The notes beneath the pieces are model-generated. The model made no database searches. It was given only the letters and a program-made list of their open reading frames with translations, and was not told the origin of the DNA. From positions 21,916,001 to 21,980,000 of the forward strand of contig JAJNNQ010000026.1 in assembly GCA_027886175.1 (NCBI GenBank): a DNA stretch of 64,000 nucleotides. Direction: 5' to 3'. The DNA comes from Phylloscopus collybita. Lineage: Eukaryota > Chordata > Aves > Passeriformes > Phylloscopidae. This document shows, piece by piece, positions 1 to 12,600 of the stretch. The translations under genes and the position numbers were made by a program. Position 1 is the first letter of the stretch. Each line of letters begins with the position of its first letter.

Positions 1-573
1 AAACTTCAAGGAAAACTTCAGTTCCTTATCCTGTGAATGAAAATATTTCTAAATATCTTGCAATGTTACAGCTCTTAAGAACTATGATTTTTGGAACAAG
101 CTTGATAGAGCCCTTCCCAAACAGCCAGCTGTGTAACAGCCAAGACATTGACAAGGGAGAGTGAAATTTTCAAAGCAGCCCATAGTTGTTTGACAGACCC
201 AGGCAGAGGGAGGAGAGGGATTCCAGCAGTATCCTCAGGCTGTACTAGCCCATGGTGCATGAAAGATTTTCAGCTTTTAGTCATTGCACTCTTGTTCAGG
301 CATCTTTGCTTGCTCTGCCCCGAGGGCTGGGCTGGACGTTCCCCTCCACCTTCCTTTGTTTGACAGTGTCCCTCTGTTGTCAGTGCAGTAGGCTGCCAAC
401 AGCTGGTGTGAGTCTGGCAGCACTGGTCTGTTCCTTAGTGCTCAGGTTTTGTGTGGAGCCGAGACTGCACAGGGGCAGGCTGCAGTGTTCTCACCTCTGT
501 GCCTAACTGCTCCCAAGAACCACACCCTGTTCTGTAGCACTACTCTAAAATGACTTTTTTCCTTGTTTTCCAG
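1..573 (+). other. RARS2: RARS2 terminal intron (partial)
   Basis: Sequence upstream of the RARS2 last exon. It ends in a pyrimidine-rich tract followed by CAG at 571-573. I see no second RARS2 exon in these 573 bases, and the short open frames here have no recognisable content, so I read it as the 3' part of the last intron. Confidence 0.7.
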
Positions 574-660
574 GCACGGCTCTGTCTCTTCCATGCTGCA
601 CGCTCAGTTCTAGCCAACGGAATGAAACTTCTTGGCATTACACCTGTAACTCAAATGTAA
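574..660 (+). CDS. RARS2: Mitochondrial arginyl-tRNA synthetase, last coding exon
   Basis: RARS2 charges mitochondrial tRNA-Arg in the matrix. Only the final 28 codons plus TAA (658-660) are in the window. The exon follows a CAG acceptor at 571-573 and reads in phase 0. The C-terminal residues RSVLANGMKLLGITPV closely match the extreme C terminus of vertebrate RARS2, the end of the DALR-type anticodon-binding helical domain. The rest of the gene lies to the left. It is convergent with SLC35A1, as in other amniotes. The last residues (TQM) differ from the human form (CRM, from memory). Identification rests on this short but distinctive tail plus synteny. Confidence 0.9.
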   Translation, partial: ARLCLFHAARSVLANGMKLLGITPVTQM

Positions 661-680
661 TGAGGCCATACCCAATGTCA

Positions 681-686
681 AATAAA
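681..686 (+). terminator. RARS2: Poly(A) signal of RARS2
   Basis: Canonical AATAAA 21 bases after the RARS2 stop codon, followed by a T-rich and then TGTGTGTC element near 720-728. This arrangement predicts a very short 3' UTR with cleavage near 700-710. Confidence 0.8.
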
Positions 687-709
687 ATTATTTTTTTCCA
701 CAATAATAT

Positions 710-1493
710 GAATCCTTTCCTGTGTGTCACTGCTACTGCAGGAAATGCCATTTGTGCTGCGAGGTTTTGTATTTTCTAACCTACCAGCTAGCTGCTGAAG
801 AGCAGGTGTGGCACAGCCATTTGCAAGAGGCAAGGCTGTCACAATCACTTTCTTCAGGCATTTGGTGGCAGCAGTGTACTTAAGACACTGCTCTTCCTGG
901 AATTTCCCATAAAAGAGAACTGCTGTGTATTTGCCATGTAAATATCACATCCTTTTGGTAGAGGAAGTGGTGTTAACTGTGCTGCCCTAAGCAAAGTTGT
1001 CCACTCCTGTGGTTGCCACTGTGTACCAAGGCCCAATGGCACAATGGCTCCAGGTGCTCTGTCTGTTGTAACAAACCAAGTTACTCGGACCCTGCCTGGG
1101 TGTTGTGCTGCATTCCCCCTTCAGACACCTCAGCCAAGCCCAACTGCCAGCTGTCACACCCTGTTCCTCAGCCCTTCCTCTGTCCCACTGACGTGAGGGC
1201 TGGCAAGAAGAGACTGCTGCCCAGCTGCTGCAACAGAGAGTGCAGTGTTCCCTCAGCACTGTGCACACAGGCAGACAGGGCAGGTGCTGCTTGGCACTCC
1301 TGACCCTCACGCTGCTGTAGAGAGATGGAGCAGCACCTGTGAGGTTCTGCAGGTGCCTGGCAATACCTTCTACCATGGAAGCCTTGATTCTCAAGAGAAG
1401 CAGCACTGTGATGGAACAATTGGTGAAAGGCAGAAGGGACCATCCTCTCCCACTGGAAGAGAATTTAGGCATGTTTGTTACTGCTGAATTTAA
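710..1493. other. Intergenic, no gene recognised
   Basis: Spacer between the RARS2 poly(A) site and the first CR1 element. A 169-codon minus-strand frame (987-1496) runs through it, but it has no family resemblance and ends inside the CR1 tail, so I treat it as chance. Moderately GC-rich at 1080-1350. Confidence 0.6.
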
Positions 1494-2475
1494 CACAGAA
1501 TCATTAGGTTGGACAAAACCTCCAGGATCATCAAGTCCAACCCAACCCTAACCTCAACTAAGTCATGGCACTGAGTGCCACATCCAGTCTTTTTTTAAAC
1601 ACAGCCAGAGATGGTGAATCTACCACCTCCCCAGCCAGTCCATTCCAGTACTTTATCATTCTTTCTGTAAAAAAATTTTCCTAATATCCAGCCTGTATTT
1701 CCCTTGGTGCACTTGAGACTGCATCTTCTTGTTCTGTCAGTTGCTGCCTGGAGAAAGACGAACCCCCACCTGGCTACAGCCACCTTTCAGGGAGCTGTAG
1801 AGAGTGAAAAGGTCACCTCTGAGTCTCCTTTTCTCCAGGCTAAACAACCCCATCCCCCTCAGCCATTCCTCACAGGGTTTGTGTTCCCAGCCCCTCACCA
1901 GCCTCGTTGCCTCCTCTGGATGTGCTCAAGTGTCTCAATGTCCTTCCTGAACTGAGGGGCCAGAGCTGGACACAGCACTCAAGGTGTGGCCTCACCAGTG
2001 CCCAGTACAGGGGGAGAATGACCTCCCTGCTCCTGCTGGCCACACCATTCCTGATCCAGGCCAGGATGGCATTGGCCTTCTTGGCCACCAGGGCACACTG
2101 CTGGCTCATGGTCAGCTGCTGTCACCAGAACCCCCAGGTCCCTTTCTGCCGGGGCACTGTGCAGCCACACCATCCCCAGCCTAGAGCACTGCAGGGGTTG
2201 TTGTGGCCAAAGTGCAGGACTCGGCATTTGGACTTATTAAACTTTATCTTATTGGACTTTGCCCATCCATCCAACCATTCCAGGCCTCTCTGCAGAGCCC
2301 TCCTACCTTGCAACAGATTGACACACGCTCCCAGCTTAGAGTCACCTGCAAATTTACTAATGAAAGACTCAGTACCCTAATCCCTGTTGTCAATAAAAAT
2401 ATTGACAGAGCTGGCCCCAGCACAGACCCCTGAGGGATACCACTGCTGACTGGCCACCAGCTGGATGCAGCACCT
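1494..2475 (-). mobile_element. CR1 LINE fragment, 3' end of ORF2 plus 3' UTR
   Basis: A 5'-truncated avian CR1 retrotransposon lying antisense to the printed strand. The 3' end is at about 1494-1560, where the complement reads GGTTGGACTTGATGATC followed by a degraded ATTCTGTG tail. Complement frames around 1870-2490 encode broken reverse-transcriptase C-terminal segments, including the typical [13 protein letters not shown] motif. Frames are interrupted, so it is not mobile. It is closely similar to the copy at 41769-42830; similarity stops near 2475, which I take as the 5' truncation. Confidence 0.93.
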
Positions 2476-3525
2476 GCCCTGCTTGAAAGCATAACCTAGC
2501 TGCTTTAATTCATGTCCAAAGGAATATAGTCAAGAGTATGAAACTGGTCACATTTCAACTCCACTGTGAATGTCAACAAGTTGCCCAAATGCACCAGGGT
2601 CACTTTTCCCTCAATGTAGAGTTGAAATATCTGGAAGGCCTCAGAAGATGAGAAAGAAGGTTGAAATTACACAGTTGGCACTAATATTACCAATAATCAC
2701 TAAATTAAAGGTGAACATGCATTACAGGAACCCTTTTCAAGCACCTGTATGCACAGACAGGTTGAGAGAGAAAAGATCTTCTGGCTAGAAACTTTGTATT
2801 GACTCATTCACACTTAAGCCAGAGGTACAGGAACAAATACAAACCTTCCCCTGTACTATGCATAGAAGATCCCTTTACCACCTACAGCCAATATAAAAAA
2901 AATATTTAAAGAGTAAAAAGAAATCCACAGCTTCAGAGTCTTTCATCTGACTTTTAAAATCAAACAAGGGCTACCTTGAGTAGGTGATGCTCAAAGCAGG
3001 GGTATTCCCTGTAGAGTTGTGTCATCTCATTGCCTAGAAGAGAAACTCTTCTGTCATTAATCAAAGTGCAATTGCCAAGTATTTTAAGAGAAAATGCTGG
3101 CAGTAGTTGCTTTTTTAATAGTTTTTTTTTGGTTTTTTTTATGAAGCTTTCAGGCATTTCTGCCCTCAAAGAGCAAGACAGTTTATCAAATACACAAAGA
3201 ACCGATTTCCCTCCGTTATATACATTATATACAATTGAGTGATCAGTTCCTTCATTGGGTTTTCCTTGTAAATGAGACTCTTCATTGTCGATGTGAATGA
3301 AGAACACCTTCCATAAAACACCCAGCCAGCTCATCAGCTGCAGCTGCTCAGTGTCAGCCACTGGAAACCCCACATGTAAAACAGAACTAACTTCTGCTTT
3401 TAGTCTATCCCACTTAAACCATTTCATGACTAGCTTAAGGCTAATTTTGAAAAAAAAAATAAAATAGCAGTTTTTTTAAAAGTCTGGTTTTTCTGTTGTC
3501 CGTATGTCCATTTTTATGGACAACA
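2476..3525 (-). other. SLC35A1: Probable 3' UTR and downstream flank of SLC35A1
   Basis: Sequence immediately downstream of the SLC35A1 stop, read on the minus strand. A 155-codon minus-strand frame (2960-3427) lies here and is discussed as a finding. A variant poly(A) signal (ATTAAA on the minus strand) is present at 3114-3119. No perfect minus-strand AATAAA was seen between the stop and the CR1 element, so the real transcript end is uncertain. Confidence 0.45.
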
Positions 3526-3656
3526 TCACACAGTGGCAAGTCTCTCTTTTGAACTCTTAGTCTCTGAGGGCTGGATTTTTGTGGTGTCTTGTCGAGGTAA
3601 TCCATAGAGGTAAATAGAAATACACACCAGGAGAGCACCCAGGGAGAAGGTAACAG
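3526..3656 (-). CDS. SLC35A1: SLC35A1 coding exon 8 (terminal)
   Basis: Residues 296-338, last membrane helix ([19 protein letters not shown]) and the cytosolic tail ending KERLATV, then TGA at 3526-3528. Acceptor TTTCAG. The tail retains the C-terminal valine. Confidence 0.94.
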
Positions 3657-6600
3657 CTGAAAGGAGACAAAATAGTTTAAATAAATACATGCATATAAGA
3701 AACCTGTAAGTAAGCTATGTAAGCTATGATATCTGAATGACAGTATTGAAGTTACCAGAACTAAACAAGACAGCAAGCTGTTGATTAAGTCACAGCATTT
3801 AGCTTCATCCTGTCACTGGGATCTCTTGAGTGTTTACAATCCCCACACGGTTCCAATTAGTCTCATCAGCAAGAATGTGGTGGTGGTGGTGTTCATAAAG
3901 GCAAGAGTGAAGCATCTCCTGCAGTCCCAGGTGCCATCTGCACAGGCTTATATTACAATGAACCTAATCATAAAAAGCCAGTGAATGTGCTAAAGTAGCC
4001 TGTGATAACACCTTTTTTGCCTTTCCATGTCTAAGATGGTTATTAAGAAGCTCTATTAATGAGGCTTTCACAGAAAGCTCATTAGTCCAGGTTTGATTTG
4101 CGTCAACTGTGAAGAAAACACTGCCCAAGTAAGTTTTTAAATTTTTTTCATCCCTTGCTTTATGACCATCCCTTTGGTTGCTCTTTTGCAGCCAAACACT
4201 GATTATTTTCTCCTTATGCAAACTTTCCTTCACTATAACTACATCAAAAAGCTAGTTTTTCCATCATTTTCCCACACCATCTTTGGATTAAGGTAGGAAA
4301 GTACCCACAACTAAACAGTGAAGGACTGAGCAGGCGTGCTGGGCACAGTATCAGACAGAGATGTAACTGGGGAGAAAATCCTTTGTAGTTGCAGAACAGC
4401 CCAGAGCCATCTGCTGTTTCCTCTCAAAGATATTCACCACATCAGTCAGTCACAACCCCAGCTGCTCTTTGACTTTCTCACATGGTGGTGTCCACAGCAG
4501 ATGGGGAAAGTAAAAGTTAATGCAGTAGTGGGTGTAACTCATCAGGAATCTGTAAAGCCCTTAAAGAAATACCTGAGGATTTAATTTGGCACTGGCTGTA
4601 TTAAACCCAACAAGAAATAATAACCCTTCAACAGCAGTCCCAGGTAAACAGCTGTATCACACACTAAACTGCATCAGAAAGTGATGCATGAAAATAAAGC
4701 TGTTTAAACCAGAAAGGTTCTTTCTGTTTGAAGTTGTAGATGCCTCTGAAAGAACAAAGCACTGGTGCCTTTGAAAGCACAGAGTCATCAGGCGCCTTTG
4801 TGCACCACAAGGACCGAGGATGCGTTAGTGCACAGGAGTCCTGGAGAAGACTTGAAACTAAAACCAGAAAAACAGAGAGGGCATAAACGATGCCTTTGGT
4901 ATGAGCTGTGTACAGCAGGCTGGATGGGCAGGAAACATGCAGAGCCATCAAATCAAAGGCAAAAAGGCACGTACTTATCTGGAGGCCAAAGAGGATGACT
5001 GATGCCACAGTAGAGAGAACAATGGCTGCCGCTGCAGAAAAGCCTTTCATGATGTTATCTGTGTACTTAACAACCACCGAGGTGTAGATGCCACCCACGC
5101 TGGCCAGAACTGGGAGGAAGATAAGGTGTTACCGTAAGTACAGGTGCAGTAGGTTACTCTTGAAATGATGAATTTTACTCCACCAGCGTGCTCCTACTTT
5201 GGGCTCCATTGTCCTAATTAGTGATTTAACAGATCATTCAGTGGAATGGGATGTCTATGTGGCATCCAGTAAATACCATATAACTCATTTAAAGATGATC
5301 TACTTGTTAGTCAATTATTTAGGCTGCTGTTTTCAGCACAATTTTAAATTGAATAAGTGAGTAACTTCCAAGAAAATGACACTTTTAAATAAAATCCTTC
5401 AAAACACAGCTGAGAGTGTGTCAGACTGAATTTGTAGCTTCCTGCAATTAGTTGTATCATTGTTAAAGAAGAAAAACAATGTCAAAAGAATAAAAGCACA
5501 AGATACTTACAGACTACAAACCAGACGTAGTATGTGTAGCCATAGAAAAACCCTTTCTCAAGAACTTTGGCTCCATCTGACATGTACACAACAAATAAAT
5601 TCACCACAATCCCAGATAAGTACAGCTGAATGTTCCTCACCCACAAGGAAGTATCTGAACTCTTTAACACCTTTTCAAAATAAACCCCTGGAAAAAAACA
5701 AAACAAACAAAACCCCAAAAATATTTCAGTGCAAAGAATGATTCATGGTTTATTGCATTTTAAAACCAGACAACCTCTTAGAGCCAGCAAACTCTCAGGT
5801 TCACTATCCTTGGAAGACCACTGCTGAACACCAATGATGGATCCAGGGTTGGTGCCCCCACTCCTCAAGGCTCAACCCTTGGCCCGCTGAGAGGATGAAA
5901 AGGCATCCCATGGGAGTACTTCACTGAACTCAAGGGGCATTTTCCACCCTGTACAAACTCCTTTACATCTGTTCGAGAGAATGTTCCTGGCTTACATTCT
6001 CAAGTACTTCAGATTTGTAACTAACATAGCCCTATAAAGAGTTACTGTTGTCCCAGATTCTTTTGTTAAATTGTTTCAATTAGGCTGTTAAGTTTAAATG
6101 CAGTTAAAACCATTAGGCCTAAACCATTGGTCAAGGTGGGGGCTAAGTTTAGCAAGGGGATCTGCTTTGACTCAACAGGAAGGTCTCCCTCAATCCTGTT
6201 TCTCCTTACCCTTTCCTATCTCTACCCTTTTCCAATCCACAGCCTCCATGAAAATAGTTTTATGTTGATTTTAGTTTTCAACTGATTTTAGTCCGATTTT
6301 TCTCAGGGGGTAGGGGAGGAAGGGAGGATCTATATTACCTCAGTACTGAAACTGAAAACTCCTCAGGAGCTTTGTGCTGGCAGAGCACTTGGCAGAGCAG
6401 CTCCTTTTGAAACCACAGCTTTGGGGGATTACAAGAGCAAATCAAAACCGAGGCCGCCTGCTAATTGAAACTACAGGTTGGTATTGAGGAAGTGGAATTC
6501 ATTTTAATCTAAAGCTCTAGTTCTCAATACCACATTGAAGAGCATTATTTTTATGCTCTGCATTACTGAAACTCCCCAAATACTTCTTCATTATTCTACT

Positions 6601-9600
6601 CGGGAGGCATTTGTCAGACTAAGAGGCAGACTTTTGGCCAGGCCCTCCCCACCTGCCTTATTAACCATTGCTCACCCATCAGGACACTGCCAAGCTGGGA
6701 AATTTCCTCCACATTTCTAACAAAAAAAGCAGTTTGCAGGATCCTTACCAGTGACTTCCATGAGCTTCTGGTGAGAGCCCTATTAACTAGAAGTTTTTTG
6801 GTGATTAATATCACACACGATCCTTCATACAATATGAGAAAATAATATGGAACCAACACAGGTGGCACAAAGAACCGTGTTAGAAGCCCTAGGTACCACC
6901 CCCCGAATCTCCAAGCTACCTTTAAGAAAGGTCTTGCTACTCTTTTATTAACGAAAAATGCAACTTATAATTTAATAGAATACAGTGAGTATTTGTGGTG
7001 AATAAATGAGAAGGCAGATTTTATATTTCAGGGGTTCAAATAATTATAAAACCAAGGAAACATGATACTATCCCATAAGAATATAAATTTTTGAAATTGT
7101 TTTGAAACAACAACAAACTAGTATTGTTAATGACTGCAGCCTTTAAAATAACCCAGAATAATTACCTTGAGATTTCTGCCCCCTGAGAAGACCCACAGAG
7201 CACAACGAGGTGTAATCAACATAACAGAAATTTGGCTTGAGTATGAACCATACTTGTAAATGTTATACATAGTGAAAACGGTAAGCAAATCAATAAAACT
7301 ATGCTTCTAGATTTGTGAATATGTAATTCACAAATCCACTAGGCAAGACGAAGGAAAGAATGGGGGCAGATTAGGAGAACTTACTTCTCAGAACTGTTTT
7401 AAGTCACAAAGGATCTGCTGTTAAATTATCCCTGCAATTCTTTTAAAAGCATTGTTGGGGCTCCAGATACTTGGAAATTATCACAGGATCAGCAATTTGC
7501 TAAAGAAACTTCTTTTCCATCTCAAAGTGACAAAAACACACAACCCTTTTTTCATTTTGCTGGACTAATAAAACACATGCCCAGCTGTGTGAAACACGGT
7601 CAGTCCAGAAAGCGGAGGTCTAAAGGCAAAATAACTGCTTCATGTGAGCGTGGGAAGGAAGAACAGGAAGGGAATTTGAATAGAATTTATGTTTTCAACA
7701 TGTAAAGCCCCAAGGGCACAAGGAGCTCTGTGGATGAAACACAGTCCCTCCCAGCTGCCCCAGAGCTTCAGCTGTCAGCAAGGAAACCCAAGCTGCAATC
7801 CTTTTGCAGGAGAAGAAAGCCCTAAGTGTCTCAAACTGCCTGCATCAGCCTGTCAGTACTCTGAATTTGCAGATCCTTGGAAGCACAGATGTTGATCCAC
7901 ATTATCGGGGAAAGCAGGAGTTTTAGGAGACTCTGAAGGCTGTATTTTGTCTTGTGGCTTGGGAGCATCTATTTAAATGAGGAAATTCATAACCTTCCAG
8001 GAAAAGCTGACTGAGCTCTACAGAGCTTTATTTAGTATTTCTGCTTTAAAGTGCCCATTTCACTGAAACGACACCAAAAAAGAATGACACACTCCTCCTT
8101 TCCTCCTCTACCCACCAGAGTATTTTTCCATGAGTAATGAGCCTCTATGCACAGCACAAAATTATTCTTGCAAGATTTTACAGTACTAGAGGTGGGTGAT
8201 AGTACCTTGTTTTTTTACAGAGGAAGGGGGAAGAGTCCAGTTTACAGTCAGGGGAATATGCCCTTGTGAGCCAAACTTCAAATTAACAAGTAATTTGCAT
8301 TTCTTTATTTCTGAGCACCAGTTCACCTGTCCTAAAGTTTTGGTGTCCTTCTCCAGAAGCCAGAGAAAAAATTATGCTGAGGGGAGACACTGGCTGTAGA
8401 ACAAAGCAAAAATAAACAAAACCAAAAATCCTTCACTGAGTTCATCCAGGCTTCCTACTACTATTCTACCTCTCTGCCTTCCTCATGCTCCCTCTACATC
8501 CCAGTTAGATTTTACACCTACAGAACTATGGCAATGTGTACTTCAGGGCTGAAGCTGGTACAAGAACTGAGCAAGGAGCTCAGTTCCCCTTATAAAACAA
8601 ATGTAAGTATTTCATGTCCTCACCAAAGGGGAGCTATTCACTGCAAAGTAAATATTATAAAATTGATGTACGTTAATTAAATGTACTGAGTGAGTCATTA
8701 TGCTGCTCCCTACAGTCTTATTCACAGCGTTTGAAAGACACTTCCACTTGCAAACCAGCACTCTTAGTTGCATCATGTAAAACCAATGGTACATGCTCCT
8801 ATCATTTGCTTGACAATGGGAGTAATCATGTTATGAATCTGCCATAATTACCAAAAGTAGAAGATAATTATTGGCAGAGGGAATAAACTATTAGAGGAAG
8901 ACAGTTAACAAATGTAGAATGTTCAGTTTTAAACACTGTGAGTTCTCCAGTCCTTTAGATACAGCCCATGTACAGAAATAATACTGTACCTGCAAATCCT
9001 GAACACAACACTGCCACAGCAATTGCTCCAAACCCTAGCCATGGGTTCTGCTCCACCTGCAACATCAACCATTATCTTAAAAAGGATACAACACTTCAGT
9101 CATTCACCATAATCAATTCCAGAGTGCTGTGGTTTAACTTCAGCCAGCAATGAAACACCACCCACCTTCTCACTCATTCCCCCCAAGCCCCATAGTGGGG
9201 AGAAGTATTGAAAACAAAAGGTAAACTTTGTGGGTTGATATAAGCATAGTTTAATAATTAAATCAAAATAAAAAATACTAATAATTCTAGTATTAGCAAC
9301 TGGGGAGAGAGATACAAAACCCAAGAAAACTAAGTGATGCACAAGATAATTGATCACCACCTGCTGACAGATGCCCAGCCCATCCTGAAGTAGCAATCAG
9401 CCCCTCCTGGCCAAATTCCCTGATTTTCCATGCTGGGTGTAATATTCTATGGTATGGAATATCCCTTTGGCCAGTTCAGGTCAGCTGTCCTGGTCATGCT
9501 CCCTCCTGGTTTCTTGTGCCCTCCTCACTGGCAGTGCAGGAGACACTGAAAAGATCTGGACTCATGGTTAAGCACTAATGAGCCACAACTAAAACACCAG

Positions 9601-12600
9601 TGTTACCAACATTGCTCTCATACTAAATCCAGAACACAGCACTGAACCAGCTACTAGGAAGAAATGTAATTCTATCCCAGCCAAAACCAGGGCACAGAGC
9701 TTCTTCATTACGTAGAGCAAAATTATTAGCATTTCACTGCAGTACCACACGCACCTGCTGATCTAGGGCTGTCCCTCAGATCAGCTCAGTGTAGCTGTGT
9801 GGTGTTCCACTTTCTGTGGGTACTCTCACAGTGCTCAGAGGCACTGCCTACTTGGCTGTGGCCAGTACTCCCAGAGGCATGGGAGTACCTTTCCCACTAA
9901 TGCAGCTGAGCAGCAGCTGTGGCCTAAGAAACAGAAGACACTTGTTTCTCCCTACAACCGGATTAGGTCAGTGCCTCTGAAGGGTGTGTTTGAATGACAC
10001 ACTCACGCTGTGCTGGAGTTTCACTCCTTACTCTCCCAGTGCTTTGATTCCCAGCTCTCTGTTCCAACAATTACAATGTTATCAAGACAAACTGCTGGAA
10101 ACAATCTATTACTCAGACACTCCTAGAATGGTGCATGAGACTGACTAGGATGGCTGTGGTAATTTATACTAATTGTAGCAATCAGTTGCATTTCTAACAG
10201 GTGAGACCAGAGCAATACCACAAGCCTACCTGAACTGGTACACAATAAAGGTGAAAGCCAATGAGCAAGAGGCTTTTATTCTTTATGTGAAGAGGCAAAA
10301 TATTAACTCTTACCTGTACTTTTGTAGCCTGAGCAGGCTCCCACTGAACAAGGGTAACACCACCACACAGCATGAAGACAGAGAACCACTGCAACTTACT
10401 AAGAGAACGGTTCAGCATCAGGACTGTACATAAAGCTGTACAAGGGATCTTCAACTGGTATGTCACCTAAGGAAGATGGGAATGTAGTGTAGAGGACAAG
10501 GTTTTATACACTCCTCCAAAACAAGAAAATAAAATAGAAAATTTAACTACAGAATGACAGATTTTTATATTCATTCATTTCCTACAGATCGATTGCCAAC
10601 TACAAAGTGAATTTGAAGTGACTCTAGCAGCGAGTGGCTTAGCTCAGAAAGCCAGAGCTCTGCAGCAGTGTATGCTCTGAACAGAACAAAGCACAGTTTC
10701 GCTTTTAGCACTGAGGCTGAAGAGAGTGCTGTGGGCTAGGCAGATATCTGACACATGTGCCTCATGAACCAGGAAAGAAAAATATATTTCCAGATCTGTT
10801 ACTGACAGAAACCTGTATTACCTGGTAGACTGCAGCATCCAAGTTGCTAAGAGCCACAAATGCCATGTTGTTTTGGAGAGCGTACACCACAGATGGAACA
10901 CTTAATTTTAGCAATTCTTTAGGACTTCCAAATACATTTTCTTTTAAAGATGTTATTAACCTTGTCAGACTTCCAGTTTCCCTGCAAAAAAAAAAATTAG
11001 CATAACAGAGGGCATTCCTAAACTGATATTTTAAAACAGAAATCAAATAGATGAATCCCTTGGGAGAGCTGAAAATTTGTTCTCCACAATCAGTTGTACT
11101 TTCACTCATAAAAGAAAAAAAAAAAAGGTTAACTGGCAAAAAACAAATGAGGTTTTCAACAAGTAGAAAGCCCTGAAAGCGAGAGAGAATCAGGAAGTTA
11201 GATGCATTAATGTGTAGCAGTGTGTCAATAGAGGCAGTGGAACAGAAGGCTGTTGTTCACGTCTCCCCTTTTTTACTGGGTACTAACCAGTACGTGACGT
11301 CAAATTAACCAGTGTGACGTCAAATGCCCATGATTTTCCAGATCCCCTTTAAACTGGGCTTCACAGTACAGTCAAAAAAGGACTGTACCCTTGCACACTA
11401 CTTACCCAGAAAAACCTCTCATTCCTCAGTCAGCCATGGGCTCCCGGTCTCACTTGTGCAGTGGGAGATGCTGGAGCAGCGCACACATGAAGAGGTCTGG
11501 CAGGAGTGTGGGGGCTCCCTGTCACCTGTCCCTGTCTTTGCACTTCACACCTCTCCTTCAAGCAATTGCAGTGTGTGACAGAGCAGGCAATGGGGAAGAG
11601 CATGTTGCTGCTGGCTGCTTCTGCAGTTTGCTACTCAGCTTTTCACAGTTGCCCTCTGCATTACCGGTTGTCCCTTATCACTTGTACATCAATCTGACAT
11701 ATGCTGCTTACTTGTTGCTGCTGCTCCAGTCCCCCTCCCAGTTCTCCCACGACTCCCCTTTCCAATTTTCTCTCGACTAGCACTGACAAATACCAACATC
11801 CAAAATCATTCCTGCCCCCCTCCCACAGGCCTTGCAACTTGCAAACTGTACTGCTCTTAAATTTAACTCTCCTTGTGGTTCTGTTGCACACTTGTATGAA
11901 TAAATAGCTTCAACCACACCGTTTCAGCATATTTTCCTCTCCTGATCAACCCCTGACTCTGCAATCCAGTGGTTCTCCTCTCCAAAGATTCACAGACTTT
12001 ACATCTCATGATCCTTCCATCCAAATTTCTCTCCTTCCTTGCCTTCCTCCCTACTTGCACCAAGCATATGCTTTTTTTTCTTGGTTGTTTTTTTCTTTTT
12101 TTTTTTCCCCTGTAGGGAGAGCAGTCTTTATATAGGCAGCTGCAAGGGATTCTTTTTGTACTTTTCTGTAACAGAAGCACACACAAAAAACCAGACATGT
12201 CTGGCCATGGAACAACCATGACAAGAAAATCCATGGACAAGTAGCACTTAAAGTGAAGTTTGCAATACAAGAAATGGGAAGAGTTCATGCTACGGCTCAC
12301 CATGGTTAATTGCACTAGATACAGAACTGTATAAAATGTTAGGAGTCATTGATATTATGGGCATTTTTTGGGGGGGTTTGTTCCATTTCTGAATGTATTT
12401 ATTACATTGTCTAGGACTGGGAGATAGGATGTACAAGAAAATTGGGTAATACCCAACTACAACTGGACTTAAGTGCTTCTAACTCAAATGTCTAACTGAA
12501 AAGAAAATATATTTAGCACAGACACAGTTCTACTCTATGAAAATAAAAAGTAAAAAAAAATACCACACAGCAGTAACTTCCTCTATTAACTGATATTAAG

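Noticed and set aside
987..1496. 169-codon minus-strand ORF next to the first CR1
   Set aside because: Starts at the CR1 tail, has no family resemblance, and lies in the convergent gap between two well-defined genes.
1870..2492. Reverse-transcriptase-like ORFs as a possible gene
   Set aside because: They are broken CR1 ORF2 segments, duplicated at 42164-42825; annotated as mobile element fragments.
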